A stretch of 10,822 nt of DNA, taken from an uncultured Clostridium sp. (GTDB lineage: Bacteria > Bacillota_A > Clostridia > TANB77 > CAG-508). Below the pieces are notes generated by a model. That model did no database searches. It saw only the letters and a list, made by a program, of their open reading frames with translations, and was not told the origin of the DNA. Positions 1-7,171 of the stretch are shown in pieces; position 1 is the first letter of the stretch, and each line of letters opens with the position of its first letter. The position numbers and the translations under genes are program-made. The stretch covers positions 1-10,822 of the forward strand of contig CALIMU010000017.1 of assembly GCA_938045355.1 (NCBI GenBank), in the 5' to 3' direction.

Positions 1-93
1 GCAACAATATTTCTTCCTCATAATTGATATTATAGGAAGTATTGATGACAAGATCAAAAATAATAACAAAATTATTGATAAATTAGATCAATT
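1..93 (+). repeat. hsdS inversion repeat, left arm
   Basis: This arm matches the reverse complement of 2017-2109 over all 93 bases except one (A at 56 against G on the minus strand at 2054). The match stops abruptly at 94. The repeat is coding: in the frame of the downstream hsdS it reads through IIGSIDDKIKNNNKIIDKL, typical of the conserved central helix between the two recognition domains of HsdS. The mismatch changes Lys to Glu. The left limit is not visible because the arm reaches the window edge. Inferred role: crossover region for inversion of the segment carrying the recombinase. Confidence 0.93.
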
Positions 94-661
94 ATTAATC
101 TTAAAATTAAAAAATTTAAAAATAGTTAATTCTGGTTTGCAATTTAAAGATATCTTTAAATTGCAAAATGGATTTGCTTTTAAAAGTAAAGAATATTTAA
201 AATATGGAGATTATAAAATTATAACTATTAAAAATGTTAAAAATATAGGCTTTTCAACTATAGGTTGTGACTATGTTGAATATAACCCCAATTATAAAAA
301 ATATAAATTAAATATAGGCGATGTCTTATTAACTATGACTGGAGAAGTAGGTAGAGTTGGAATAGTTGATGAAATTAACTGTCTCTTAAATCAGCGTGTA
401 TTAAAGGTTTATAATCATTCTAATTCATATACTTATGCATATCTTAAATCTAATTACAATACTATATCGTCTATTAGTAAAGGCAGCGTGCAACAAAACT
501 TAAGTACTACAGATTTAAATTGTTTAAATATTTATCATTCTATTAATGATATAACTAATTTCAAGAAATATGACTTATTATTTGATAAAATTTTAAAATT
601 AAAACAAGAAAACATTAAACTAAATAAATTAAAACAATTATATCTAGCTAAATTCTTTTAG
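2..661 (+). CDS. hsdS: type I restriction-modification specificity subunit HsdS, 3' half (expressed orientation, partial)
   Basis: The reading frame is open from base 2, so the gene enters from the left. The TTG at 137 is an internal codon, not a real start. HsdS binds two HsdM methyltransferase subunits and HsdR, and sets the DNA target through two target-recognition domains (TRDs). The first ~30 residues are the central conserved helix (SIDDKIKNNNKIIDKL). The second TRD follows, starting near QFKDIFKLQNGFAFKSKEY. It has the usual landmarks: GDVLLTMTGEVGRVGIV, and SKGSVQQNLSTTDLNCLNI at its end. The closing helix is ENIKLNKLKQLYLAKFF. The TAG stop lies in a terminator hairpin. No in-frame CGG occurs. 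Inversion of 1-2109 would replace everything after the repeat with the alternative half encoded on the minus strand at 1517-2016. Confidence 0.9.
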   Translation, partial: QQYFFLIIDIIGSIDDKIKNNNKIIDKLDQLLILKLKNLKIVNSGLQFKDIFKLQNGFAFKSKEYLKYGDYKIITIKNVKNIGFSTIGCDYVEYNPNYKKYKLNIGDVLLTMTGEVGRVGIVDEINCLLNQRVLKVYNHSNSYTYAYLKSNYNTISSISKGSVQQNLSTTDLNCLNIYHSINDITNFKKYDLLFDKILKLKQENIKLNKLKQLYLAKFF

Positions 662-672
662 CTAGATTTTTT
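642..672 (+). terminator. rho-independent terminator of the expressed hsdS
   Basis: An 11-bp perfect stem (642-652 paired with 657-667) encloses a 4-base loop and runs into six T residues (667-672). The stem overlaps the hsdS stop codon, so the terminator belongs to this cassette and would move with it on inversion. The stem is AT-rich, so its strength is uncertain. Confidence 0.7.
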
Positions 673-698
673 GTATACTATTAGGGGGAGGAATAATT

Positions 699-1502
699 AT
701 GAAAAAATCATTTTTAGAACAATTACAAAATGAAAATTTGTCACCAAACACAATAATGTCATATACATTTACTATTAGACACTTTTTTAGTATATTTAGT
801 AAAATTACAAAAAATAATTTACTTAGCTATAAAGGATTCTTAGTGGAAACGTATAAGCCTAAGACAGTTAATTTAAAAATACAAGCATTAAATAAGTATT
901 TAACATATATAAAAGAAGAAAAATTAAAATTAAAATTTGTTAAAATACAACGAAAAAACTTTCTTGAAAATGTTATAAGCTATCCAGACTATTTATTCTT
1001 TATTAATAAATTAAAAAAAGATAAAAATCATATGTGGTATTTTATAGTAAGGTATTTAGGTGCTACTGGCGCTAGAGTAAGTGAATTAATACAAATTAAA
1101 GTAGAAAATGTTAGAATAGGCTATATTGATTTATATACAAAAGGAGGAAAAATTAGAAGAATATATATTGCTAAAAAATTGCGTGAAGCTACTTTAAAAT
1201 GGTTAGAAACTATTAATAAATCTAGTGGATATTTATTTAATAATAGGTATGGTCAAAGAATTACAACTAGAGGATTAGCACATCAGTTAAAAAAATATGC
1301 TAATGATTATGGAATGAATATAGCATATATTTATCCTCATTCATTTAGACATATGTTTGCTAAAAAATTTTTAGAAAAACAATCTGATATAGCTTTACTT
1401 GCAGATTTAATGGGACATGAAAGTATTGAAACAACTAGAATATATTTAAGACGCACTAGTGAAGAACAACAAAAAATTGTTGATGATATTATTAATTGGT
1501 AA
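699..1502 (+). CDS. tyrosine recombinase (XerC/D-like invertase of the hsdS locus)
   Basis: A 267-residue tyrosine recombinase with a strong ribosome binding site, AGGGGGAGG (683-691), 7 bases before ATG. The N-terminal SAM-like core-binding domain covers about residues 1-85 (LSPNTIMSYTFTIRHFF). The catalytic domain carries all expected residues: Arg126 (TGARVSEL), Lys148 (TKGGKIRR), His214 and Arg217 (HSFRH), His240 (LMGHESIETT) and the nucleophile Tyr249 (RIYL). Such proteins cut and rejoin DNA through a 3'-phosphotyrosine intermediate. Its position between two inverted hsdS halves sharing a 93-bp inverted repeat matches the recombinases that shuffle hsdS alleles in other bacteria. I infer that it inverts 1-2109 and itself flips with the segment. 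No in-frame CGG is present, while CGA, CGT and CGC each occur as arginine. Confidence 0.92.
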   Translation: MKKSFLEQLQNENLSPNTIMSYTFTIRHFFSIFSKITKNNLLSYKGFLVETYKPKTVNLKIQALNKYLTYIKEEKLKLKFVKIQRKNFLENVISYPDYLFFINKLKKDKNHMWYFIVRYLGATGARVSELIQIKVENVRIGYIDLYTKGGKIRRIYIAKKLREATLKWLETINKSSGYLFNNRYGQRITTRGLAHQLKKYANDYGMNIAYIYPHSFRHMFAKKFLEKQSDIALLADLMGHESIETTRIYLRRTSEEQQKIVDDIINW

Positions 1503-1531
1503 AAGTTCTTTGGGTTTTATCCAAAGAACTT
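1503..1531. terminator. bidirectional terminator hairpin between recombinase and silent hsdS half
   Basis: A perfect 11-bp stem (1503-1513 with 1521-1531) closes a 7-base loop. It begins right after the recombinase stop codon and contains the minus-strand hsdS stop (1519-1517). Both sides are T- or A-rich (CTTTAAAT on the plus side, AAAA on the other), so it could end transcription from both converging genes. Confidence 0.7.
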
Positions 1532-2109
1532 CTTTAAATATAATTGTTTTAAATTATTTAGTTTTATGTTTTCTTTTTCTATATCATTTATAATATTTAA
1601 TATTTGATTTAATCTATTGTCATTTATAATTTTTAATTTTTCTTTCTTTATATCATTAATTGTTATTTGTGGTTGTACTGCACCAGTTATTTTTGATTTA
1701 AAACCATTTATTTCTTTTATTGCAAAATATATTTTACCTATAGAGTATTTAGTACAATTAAGGTACATAGCGGTATTTAAAACGAAACATTCATCATAAC
1801 TATACATTACATTTCCTATAGTACCTCTACACCCGAATATTACTGAATATTTAGATGTATTACATTTATTTATATAATCAGTTAATCCACCTGCTGAGTA
1901 TAATCTAAAATTTCCCTTTACTCTATTATTCTTAGATATAGATGTTCCATATTTGAAATCAAATTGGTCACAACTTATAAGTTTTCCGTTTGGATGTTAC
2001 TTGAATTTGATATCCAAATTGATCTAATTTATCAATAATTTTGTTATTATTTTCGATCTTGTCATCAATACTTCCTATAATATCAATTATGAGGAAGAAA
2101 TATTGTTGC
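1517..2109 (-). CDS. hsdS: silent alternative HsdS 3' half (second recognition domain), with one CGG +1 site
   Basis: A promoterless 3' half of hsdS reads leftwards from the right repeat arm. From 2108 it encodes the same central helix (SIDDKIENNNKIIDKL), then a different TRD: DQFDFKYGTSISKNN, YSVIFGCRGTIGNVMYSY, and TGAVQPQITINDIKK at its end. It closes with ENIKLNNLKQLYLKKFFG and TAA at 1519-1517. As plain triplets the frame meets TGA soon after the repeat. The break is one extra base: an in-frame CGG at 1988-1986. Skipping its C gives SKGKLISCDQF and an open frame to the natural end (196 residues from 2108). It has no start codon of its own and would be translated only after inversion fuses it to the 5' hsdS half. 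I treat it as an intact stored cassette, not a decayed pseudogene, because no other defect is visible. Confidence 0.82.
1985..1988 (-). other. in-frame CGGA, +1 shift site 1 (silent hsdS)
   Basis: On the minus strand the frame set by the repeat reads Ser-Lys (TCC AAA) and then CGG. Advancing one base reads GGA (Gly), and the frame stays open to the HsdS C-terminus. Without the shift, translation ends within a few codons. This is the only such site on the minus strand, and again the C is on the coding strand. Confidence 0.75.
2017..2109 (-). repeat. hsdS inversion repeat, right arm
   Basis: This is the reverse complement of 1-93 with one mismatch at 2054. It supplies the first 31 codons of the silent hsdS half. 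Its outer end lies about 55 bases before the ribosome binding site of hsdR, so hsdR stays outside the invertible segment. Confidence 0.93.
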
Positions 2110-2143
2110 CAATATAGTGATTTTTATACAAATGTGTTAATAT
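2103..2143 (+). promoter_or_regulatory. candidate hsdR promoter region
   Basis: hsdR needs a promoter here because both cassette ends inside the invertible segment carry terminators. Two weak arrangements are visible: TTGTTG (2103-2108), 16 bases, TATACA (2125-2130); or TAGTGA (2115-2120), 17 bases, TAATAT (2138-2143). The first would place the -35 box inside the inverted repeat. Neither is close to consensus and I cannot choose between them. Confidence 0.25.
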
Positions 2144-2174
2144 ATTAATGTATACAGTACTTAAAAGGGGAAAT

Positions 2175-5100
2175 ATGAGCGATAAATATAATGAACATGA
2201 ATTAGAAGAAAGTATAATTCAAATGTTTCAAGAAAAAGGGTATGAAAGAATAAAGAGTGATTCGAAATGGTTGACAGAAAGAAAGTTGGATGAATATCTA
2301 ATTGAAGATGATATATATAGGACATTACATAAAATAAATCCTAAAATTAATAGAAGTCTATTAGATGAAGTTGTAAAAATGATTAAATATTTACATGGAT
2401 TAAAACTTATAGAAAGAAATAAGTTGTTTCATAAATATTTAATAGATGGGATTATAGTTCAAGATAATAATAGTAATGTAAATCCATTAGTTAAAATTAT
2501 AGATTTTGAAAATATTAATAATAATAGTTTTAAAATAGTTAGTCAGGTTAAATTTAATGAAGGAAGAGCCACAAGAATACCAGATATTATAATATATATT
2601 AATGGAATACCTTTAATCATTTTTGAATTAAAAAGTATTGAAAATAGAGAAGATTCAACAATAGAAAATGCATATGAACAACTTGGAGGTAATTCAGAAA
2701 ATAGTGGTTATAGGTATGATATTCCAACAATCTTTAATTATAATGCTTTTTGTGTGATAAGTGATGGTATAAATAATCGACTTGGTACAATAACTAGTAC
2801 TTTTGAAAGATATTCTGAATGGAAAAGTGTAGATGGTGAAAATGTATATGGTATACATAGTGTGAATAAATTGGATGTGATGATTGATGGAGTTTTTGAA
2901 AAAGAAAGACTTTTAGACATAATAATGAATAATATTTTTTATATTAGTAAAGATAAAGAACATCCAATAAAAATACTTAGTCAATATCACCAATATTTTG
3001 GGATAAAAAAAGCCTTTAAATCAATATTAAAGAATAAGAAACCAGAAGGAACAGGAAGAGCTGGTATAGTATGGCATACACAAGGATCAGGTAAAAGTTT
3101 CAGTATGCTTATGCTTGCATATAGACTTATAAAAGAAAAAAGTCTTAATAATCCTACAATTGTAATATTAACAGATAGAAATGATTTGGATGATCAATTA
3201 TATACGACTTTTAGTTGTGCAAGCGAATATCTAAGAACGACTCCTGTAAAAGTTGAAAGTAGAAAAGATTTGATAGATAATCTTTCAAAGATAAAAGAAA
3301 GTGGAATTATATTTACAACTATTCAAAAAATAGACAAGGATAATATTATTCCTAATAAAAGAGAAAATATAATAATTATAAGCGATGAAGCACATAGAAG
3401 CCATTATGGTTTAGAAGAGACAGTAAAATATAGTAATAAGAATAATAAATTTGAAATTAAAACAGTATTCGGATATGAAAAATATATAAGAGATGCTATG
3501 CCTAATGCAACTTTTATAGGGTTTACAGGAACACCAGTACAAACAAAAGATAAAGATACAACAGCGATCTTTGGAGATATTATAGATACATATGATATGA
3601 CACAATCTATAGAAGATGGATCAACAGTAAAATTATTTTATGAATCAAGGCTTGCTAAAGTTTGGTTAGATGATAGAAAATTAGAGGAAATAGATCAATA
3701 TTATTCATCTATGTATAAAGAAGGAGTTACAGAAGATTTAATAAATATGTCCAAATCTCAAATGAGTAGAATGGAACTTCTTATTGGTGATGAAGATAGA
3801 TTAAAATTACTTGCAAAAGATATAATAGAACATTATGAAAATAGAAAAGGAATATTAAATGATAAAGCAATGATAGTGTGTATGTCTAGAAAAATAGCAT
3901 TTGATTTATACAATATAATGCTTTCCTTAAGACCTGAATATAATGAACAATTAAGACTTATAGTAACATCAAGCAATAAAGATGATGAAAAAATGAGAGA
4001 AGTAATTAAAGATAAAAAATATAGAGACTATATAGCAAATGATTTTAAAAATAAAAATGGAAAAACGAAGATAGTAATTGTTGTTGATATGTGGCTCACA
4101 GGATTTGATGTACCAGACTTAGATGTTATGTATATAGATAAACCAATGAAAGGACATAATTTAATGCAAGCAATAGCAAGGGTTAATAGAATTTATGCAG
4201 GTAAGAATTCAGGATTAATTGTAGACTATATTGGTATATTTAAATCAATTAATAATGCGTTAAGTATATATACAAAAAGAGATAAAGAAACTAATATGAA
4301 AGATATTAGGAATGCTGCTAAGACATTAATATATGATAATTTATCTATATTGAATGAATTGTTTTATAATGTTGATAAATCAAAATTTAATAGTAATATT
4401 GAATTGGAAAAATTTAGAGCAATTCAAGAAGGAACAGATTTTGTATTAAAAGATGAAAAATTGACTAAGGATTTTATGGAAGTCACAAGAATAATTAAAA
4501 ATGCATATGTTATTGTATTAGGAATATTAGATATAAATAAAAAAGTTGAAATAAATTATTATTTGGCTATAAGACATTTTATACAAAAATTAGAATATTC
4601 TAAAAGTCCATATTCATTGACTAAAATAAATGAAAGAGTGAGTGAACTTTTAGCAGAGGCTATAATAGGAGATGAAGTTAAAGTTCTTACAAAAGCAGAA
4701 AACGAAGAAGATTCTAACATATGGGATTTATTAAAAGAAGAAAAAATTAATGAACTTAGAAATAGTAATAAGCCACATGTATTTATAAAAATATTAGAAA
4801 AATTATTATCAAGAGCTATAAAAGAATATAAAAAATATAATTTAATTAAATCACAAGAATATAGTGAGAAACTAAGAAGATTACTTCAAAAATATAATAG
4901 TAGAACTATTTATAATGAAGAAGATGAAAATTTAAATGTTGAACAAACTATTATAGGACTTATAGCATTTTCAGGAGAAATGCTTGAAGATGAAGAAAAT
5001 GCAAGAGAAAATAATTTGAACGGAAGAGAGAGAGCATTTTATGATGCACTTACCACAGAAAAAAGAACTTTAGAACTTATGGAAGATGAAACACTTAGAT

Positions 5101-5285
5101 TAATCGCGGTAAATTTAGAAGATATTGTTAAAGAATATGCTACAGTTGATTGGTCAAAGAAAAGATCTACAAGAGCAGAAATGAGAGTTAGAATTAAAAG
5201 ATTACTGAATAAATATGGGTATCCTCCAGAATATAATGAAAAAGCAATAAATAATGTAATATCACAAGCAGAGTATATGATGTAA
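2175..5285 (+). CDS. hsdR: type I restriction enzyme endonuclease/translocase subunit HsdR
   Basis: ATP-dependent motor and nuclease of the type I complex. It translocates unmethylated DNA and cuts it at a distance. I chose ATG 2175 over ATG 2148 because AGGGGA (2166-2171) lies just before it and 2148 has no Shine-Dalgarno sequence. The product is then 1036 residues, a usual HsdR length. From this start the N-terminal nuclease domain shows Asp137 (RIPDIIIYINGIP) and the E-x-K pair Glu151/Lys153 (IIFELKS). The SF2 motor has Walker A QGSGKS (303-308), DEAH (404-407, IISDEAHRSHYG), GFTGTP (449-454) and QAIARVNR (665-672). The C-terminus has the helical HsdS/HsdM-interaction type domain ending VDWSKKRSTRAEMRVRIKRL. 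The gene is intact with no in-frame CGG; the one CGG next to Gly (VFGYEK, 3470) is out of phase and causes no shift. Confidence 0.96.
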   Translation: MSDKYNEHELEESIIQMFQEKGYERIKSDSKWLTERKLDEYLIEDDIYRTLHKINPKINRSLLDEVVKMIKYLHGLKLIERNKLFHKYLIDGIIVQDNNSNVNPLVKIIDFENINNNSFKIVSQVKFNEGRATRIPDIIIYINGIPLIIFELKSIENREDSTIENAYEQLGGNSENSGYRYDIPTIFNYNAFCVISDGINNRLGTITSTFERYSEWKSVDGENVYGIHSVNKLDVMIDGVFEKERLLDIIMNNIFYISKDKEHPIKILSQYHQYFGIKKAFKSILKNKKPEGTGRAGIVWHTQGSGKSFSMLMLAYRLIKEKSLNNPTIVILTDRNDLDDQLYTTFSCASEYLRTTPVKVESRKDLIDNLSKIKESGIIFTTIQKIDKDNIIPNKRENIIIISDEAHRSHYGLEETVKYSNKNNKFEIKTVFGYEKYIRDAMPNATFIGFTGTPVQTKDKDTTAIFGDIIDTYDMTQSIEDGSTVKLFYESRLAKVWLDDRKLEEIDQYYSSMYKEGVTEDLINMSKSQMSRMELLIGDEDRLKLLAKDIIEHYENRKGILNDKAMIVCMSRKIAFDLYNIMLSLRPEYNEQLRLIVTSSNKDDEKMREVIKDKKYRDYIANDFKNKNGKTKIVIVVDMWLTGFDVPDLDVMYIDKPMKGHNLMQAIARVNRIYAGKNSGLIVDYIGIFKSINNALSIYTKRDKETNMKDIRNAAKTLIYDNLSILNELFYNVDKSKFNSNIELEKFRAIQEGTDFVLKDEKLTKDFMEVTRIIKNAYVIVLGILDINKKVEINYYLAIRHFIQKLEYSKSPYSLTKINERVSELLAEAIIGDEVKVLTKAENEEDSNIWDLLKEEKINELRNSNKPHVFIKILEKLLSRAIKEYKKYNLIKSQEYSEKLRRLLQKYNSRTIYNEEDENLNVEQTIIGLIAFSGEMLEDEENARENNLNGRERAFYDALTTEKRTLELMEDETLRLIAVNLEDIVKEYATVDWSKKRSTRAEMRVRIKRLLNKYGYPPEYNEKAINNVISQAEYMM

Positions 5286-5297
5286 TAGGAGAAACAC

Positions 5298-6554
5298 ATG
5301 AGGAATGGCAAAAACTTTAACTTATTTTTAATGGATGGTGAAGTTACAGGAAGAATAAAATGTACATTAGGAAATTGGATAGGAATTGCATATAAGATAC
5401 CAAGAATAGATTTGGAAAAGAGTAAAGAAATACAATACTTAAATAATAGTGGAGTATATTTCTTGCTTAGTAGAAATGAAAATGATGAACAACAAGTATA
5501 TATTGGACAAGCAGATGTAAGAAACGATGGGACTGGTGTATTATCAAGAATAATTGAACATTCTATTAAAGATAAAGAAAAAGACGAAGGATATTTTTCA
5601 GAAGCAGTAATACTTACTACACAAAATAATTCGTTTGGTAAAACGGAGATAAGTTATCTTGAAAATAGGTTTACAAGTTTAGCAAATGAGATTTCTAGAT
5701 ATAATGTAATAAATAAAAATACACCTAATAGAAGTAATGTAACAGAAGAAAAAGAGTTAGAACTTGAAGATTTTATAGACTATTCTAAAACAATATTAGG
5801 GCTTTTAGGTTATAAGATATTTGTTCCATTAATAAAAAGGAAATCAGATAACAAAGACCAAGAAGAATTAATGCTATATATATTTAATAAAAAACAAGTT
5901 ATAGCGCAATGTAAGAGAACAAGGGAAGGCTTTGTGGTATTAAAAGGTAGTAAAATAAGAATGAAAAATAATAAATCTTTATCTGATACAACAAAAGCAA
6001 TGCAAAAGAAATGTGTAGAAAATGAAGAAATAGTAAATGGAATATTAAAAATAGATATTTTACGTAATAGTCCTTCAGCTGCTGCTGAATTTGTGTTAAG
6101 TAGAAGTGTGAATGGGAAAGATGTATGGAAAACAAAAGAAGGTCTTTCATTAAATGATTTAGAAGAAAAAGAGTTTGCTCCGTTAATCAAAAAAGAGTTG
6201 AATAATAAAGAGCAAGAAGAATTAATACTATATATATCTGCTAAAAGAAAAGGGGCAGACAAGTCTACTAAAGGTAAATGCAAGAGAACTAATGAAGGTT
6301 TTGTTGTTCTTGCAGGTAGTATGATTGAAGAAAATTATACTGAATCAACACCAAATTCAGTAAGATTATTAAAAGAAAAATGCATAGAAGATAATGAAAT
6401 AGTAGATGGAATACTACAGAAAGATAAGTTATTTTCAAGTCCATCATATGCTGCTTCTTTTGTATTAGGAAGAAGTATAAATGGTAAAGAGTTATGGAAG
6501 ACAAAAGAAGGACTTTCATTGAATGCTTTAGAAAAAAGAGATGGAATAGTATAA
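5298..6554 (+). CDS. GIY-YIG nuclease-family protein with two tandem DUF4357-like domains
   Basis: A 418-residue protein starting 12 bases after hsdR, with AGGAG (5287-5291) six bases before ATG, so probably co-transcribed with hsdR. Residues ~50-140 form a GIY-YIG domain: GVY (52-54) and YIG (68-70) strands, Arg84 (VLSRIIEH), and an acidic helix with Glu117/Glu122 (TEISYLENRF). GIY-YIG domains hydrolyse phosphodiester bonds at a metal-dependent site. Two successive repeats follow, about residues 175-290 and 293-412. Each contains CKRTxEGFVVLxGS, then PSxAAxFVLxRSxNGKxxWKTKEGLSLN, and resembles the C-terminal DUF4357 domain often attached to GIY-YIG proteins near restriction systems. The domain's role is not known to me; DNA binding is only a guess. 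The gene may encode an accessory restriction or defence nuclease. It has no in-frame CGG. Confidence 0.85.
   Translation: MRNGKNFNLFLMDGEVTGRIKCTLGNWIGIAYKIPRIDLEKSKEIQYLNNSGVYFLLSRNENDEQQVYIGQADVRNDGTGVLSRIIEHSIKDKEKDEGYFSEAVILTTQNNSFGKTEISYLENRFTSLANEISRYNVINKNTPNRSNVTEEKELELEDFIDYSKTILGLLGYKIFVPLIKRKSDNKDQEELMLYIFNKKQVIAQCKRTREGFVVLKGSKIRMKNNKSLSDTTKAMQKKCVENEEIVNGILKIDILRNSPSAAAEFVLSRSVNGKDVWKTKEGLSLNDLEEKEFAPLIKKELNNKEQEELILYISAKRKGADKSTKGKCKRTNEGFVVLAGSMIEENYTESTPNSVRLLKEKCIEDNEIVDGILQKDKLFSSPSYAASFVLGRSINGKELWKTKEGLSLNALEKRDGIV
5820..6533 (+). repeat. tandem intragenic duplication (DUF4357-like units)
   Basis: Two consecutive units of about 118 codons start near 5820 and 6174. They align along their length: FVPLIKRKSDNKDQEELMLYI against FAPLIKKELNNKEQEELILYI at the start, and NGKDVWKTKEGLSLNDLE against NGKELWKTKEGLSLNALE at the end. 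The middle parts have diverged in sequence and length of insert, so the duplication is not recent. Confidence 0.8.
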
Positions 6555-6576
6555 ATATTTTAAAGGAGATATTAAA

Positions 6577-7056
6577 ATGATTTCTTATCAAGAAAATACA
6601 AACAAGTTTAATTTTAGAGTAGGTGGGATAATAGAAAGTCCTGATAAAAAGAGGATATTAATACATAGACTATCAAACTTTGACTTTTGGTTATTACCAG
6701 GAGGAAGAGTAGAAATGTTAGAAGATACTAAAAAAGCTATATTAAGAGAAATAGAAGAAGAATTAGGAGTTAAAGTAACAACAGATAGATTAGTTGCTAT
6801 AACAGAAAGTTTCTTTGATATAAAAAGTAGTACATATCATGAACTAGCATTTAACTACTTATTACAATTACCAGAAGATTTAGAATTATTACAAAAAGAA
6901 GGTGAATTTGCTGGTATTGAAGGAGAAAAGTATAGGTATATGTGGGTAAATAAGGAAGACTTAAATAATATAAGATTTAAACCAGACTATATTATACCAA
7001 TATTACAAAATATACCAGATAAAACTACTCATATAATAAAAGATGAAAGAAAATAA
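6577..7056 (+). CDS. NUDIX hydrolase
   Basis: A 159-residue single-domain protein with AAAGGAG (6562-6568) eight bases before ATG. The Nudix box is complete: Gly43, then Glu49, then REIEEELGV (57-65), matching GX5EX7REUXEEXGU. Nudix enzymes hydrolyse nucleoside diphosphates linked to another group, using metal held by the box glutamates. The substrate cannot be read from the sequence. Candidates are damaged nucleotides, dinucleoside polyphosphates or nucleotide sugars. It lies 22 bases after the GIY-YIG gene, so it may be the last gene of the hsdR unit, though a house-cleaning role unrelated to restriction is equally possible. A strong terminator follows. It has no in-frame CGG. Confidence 0.9.
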   Translation: MISYQENTNKFNFRVGGIIESPDKKRILIHRLSNFDFWLLPGGRVEMLEDTKKAILREIEEELGVKVTTDRLVAITESFFDIKSSTYHELAFNYLLQLPEDLELLQKEGEFAGIEGEKYRYMWVNKEDLNNIRFKPDYIIPILQNIPDKTTHIIKDERK

Positions 7057-7068
7057 CTTAAATATCAT

Positions 7069-7102
7069 AAGTCACATAATATAATATTATTATGTGACTT
7101 TT
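7069..7102 (+). terminator. rho-independent terminator after the NUDIX gene
   Basis: A perfect 13-bp stem (7069-7081 with 7088-7100) closes a 6-base loop and continues into TTTT (7099-7102). It begins 12 bases after the NUDIX stop codon and separates the hsdR cluster from the next promoter. Confidence 0.85.
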
Positions 7103-7112
7103 ATATATTAAA

Positions 7113-7140
7113 AAGACAATGTTTGTGATAGAATTATAAT
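7113..7140 (+). promoter_or_regulatory. sigma-70-type promoter of the AlbA_2 gene and probably uvrB
   Basis: A perfect -10 box TATAAT (7135-7140) lies 16 bases after AAGACA (7113-7118), which matches four of six -35 consensus positions. It lies between the preceding terminator and the AAGGGAGG ribosome binding site (7161-7168). I see no SOS (LexA) box next to it. Confidence 0.6.
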
Positions 7141-7171
7141 TGTAATTAGTTCAGATATTTAAGGGAGGCAC

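Larger units (their letters stand above)
608..1573. repeat. short inner inverted repeat (608-643 / 1538-1573) in the hsdS C-terminal helix
   Basis: A 36-base segment at 608-643 matches the reverse complement of 1538-1573 with two mismatches. Both arms code for the closing HsdS helix ENIKLN(K/N)LKQLY. This may simply reflect conserved protein sequence, or it may be a second recombination-prone region next to the recombinase gene. Confidence 0.75.

Noticed and set aside
137..139. TTG 137 as the start of a short hsdS gene
   Set aside because: The frame is open to the window edge and encodes the conserved HsdS central helix upstream, so this is an internal leucine codon.
671..682. TATACT (674-679) as -10 box of the recombinase
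   Set aside because: A start from it would fall inside the ribosome binding site, it overlaps the hsdS terminator tail, and no -35 box is present at the right distance.
2148..2174. ATG 2148 as the hsdR start
   Set aside because: No ribosome binding site precedes it, whereas ATG 2175 has AGGGGA just upstream and begins MSDKYNEHELEE, more typical of the family.
5810..6591. Minus-strand open frames opposite the GIY-YIG gene
   Set aside because: They are hydrophobic, low-complexity shadows of a purine-rich coding strand with no ribosome binding sites.
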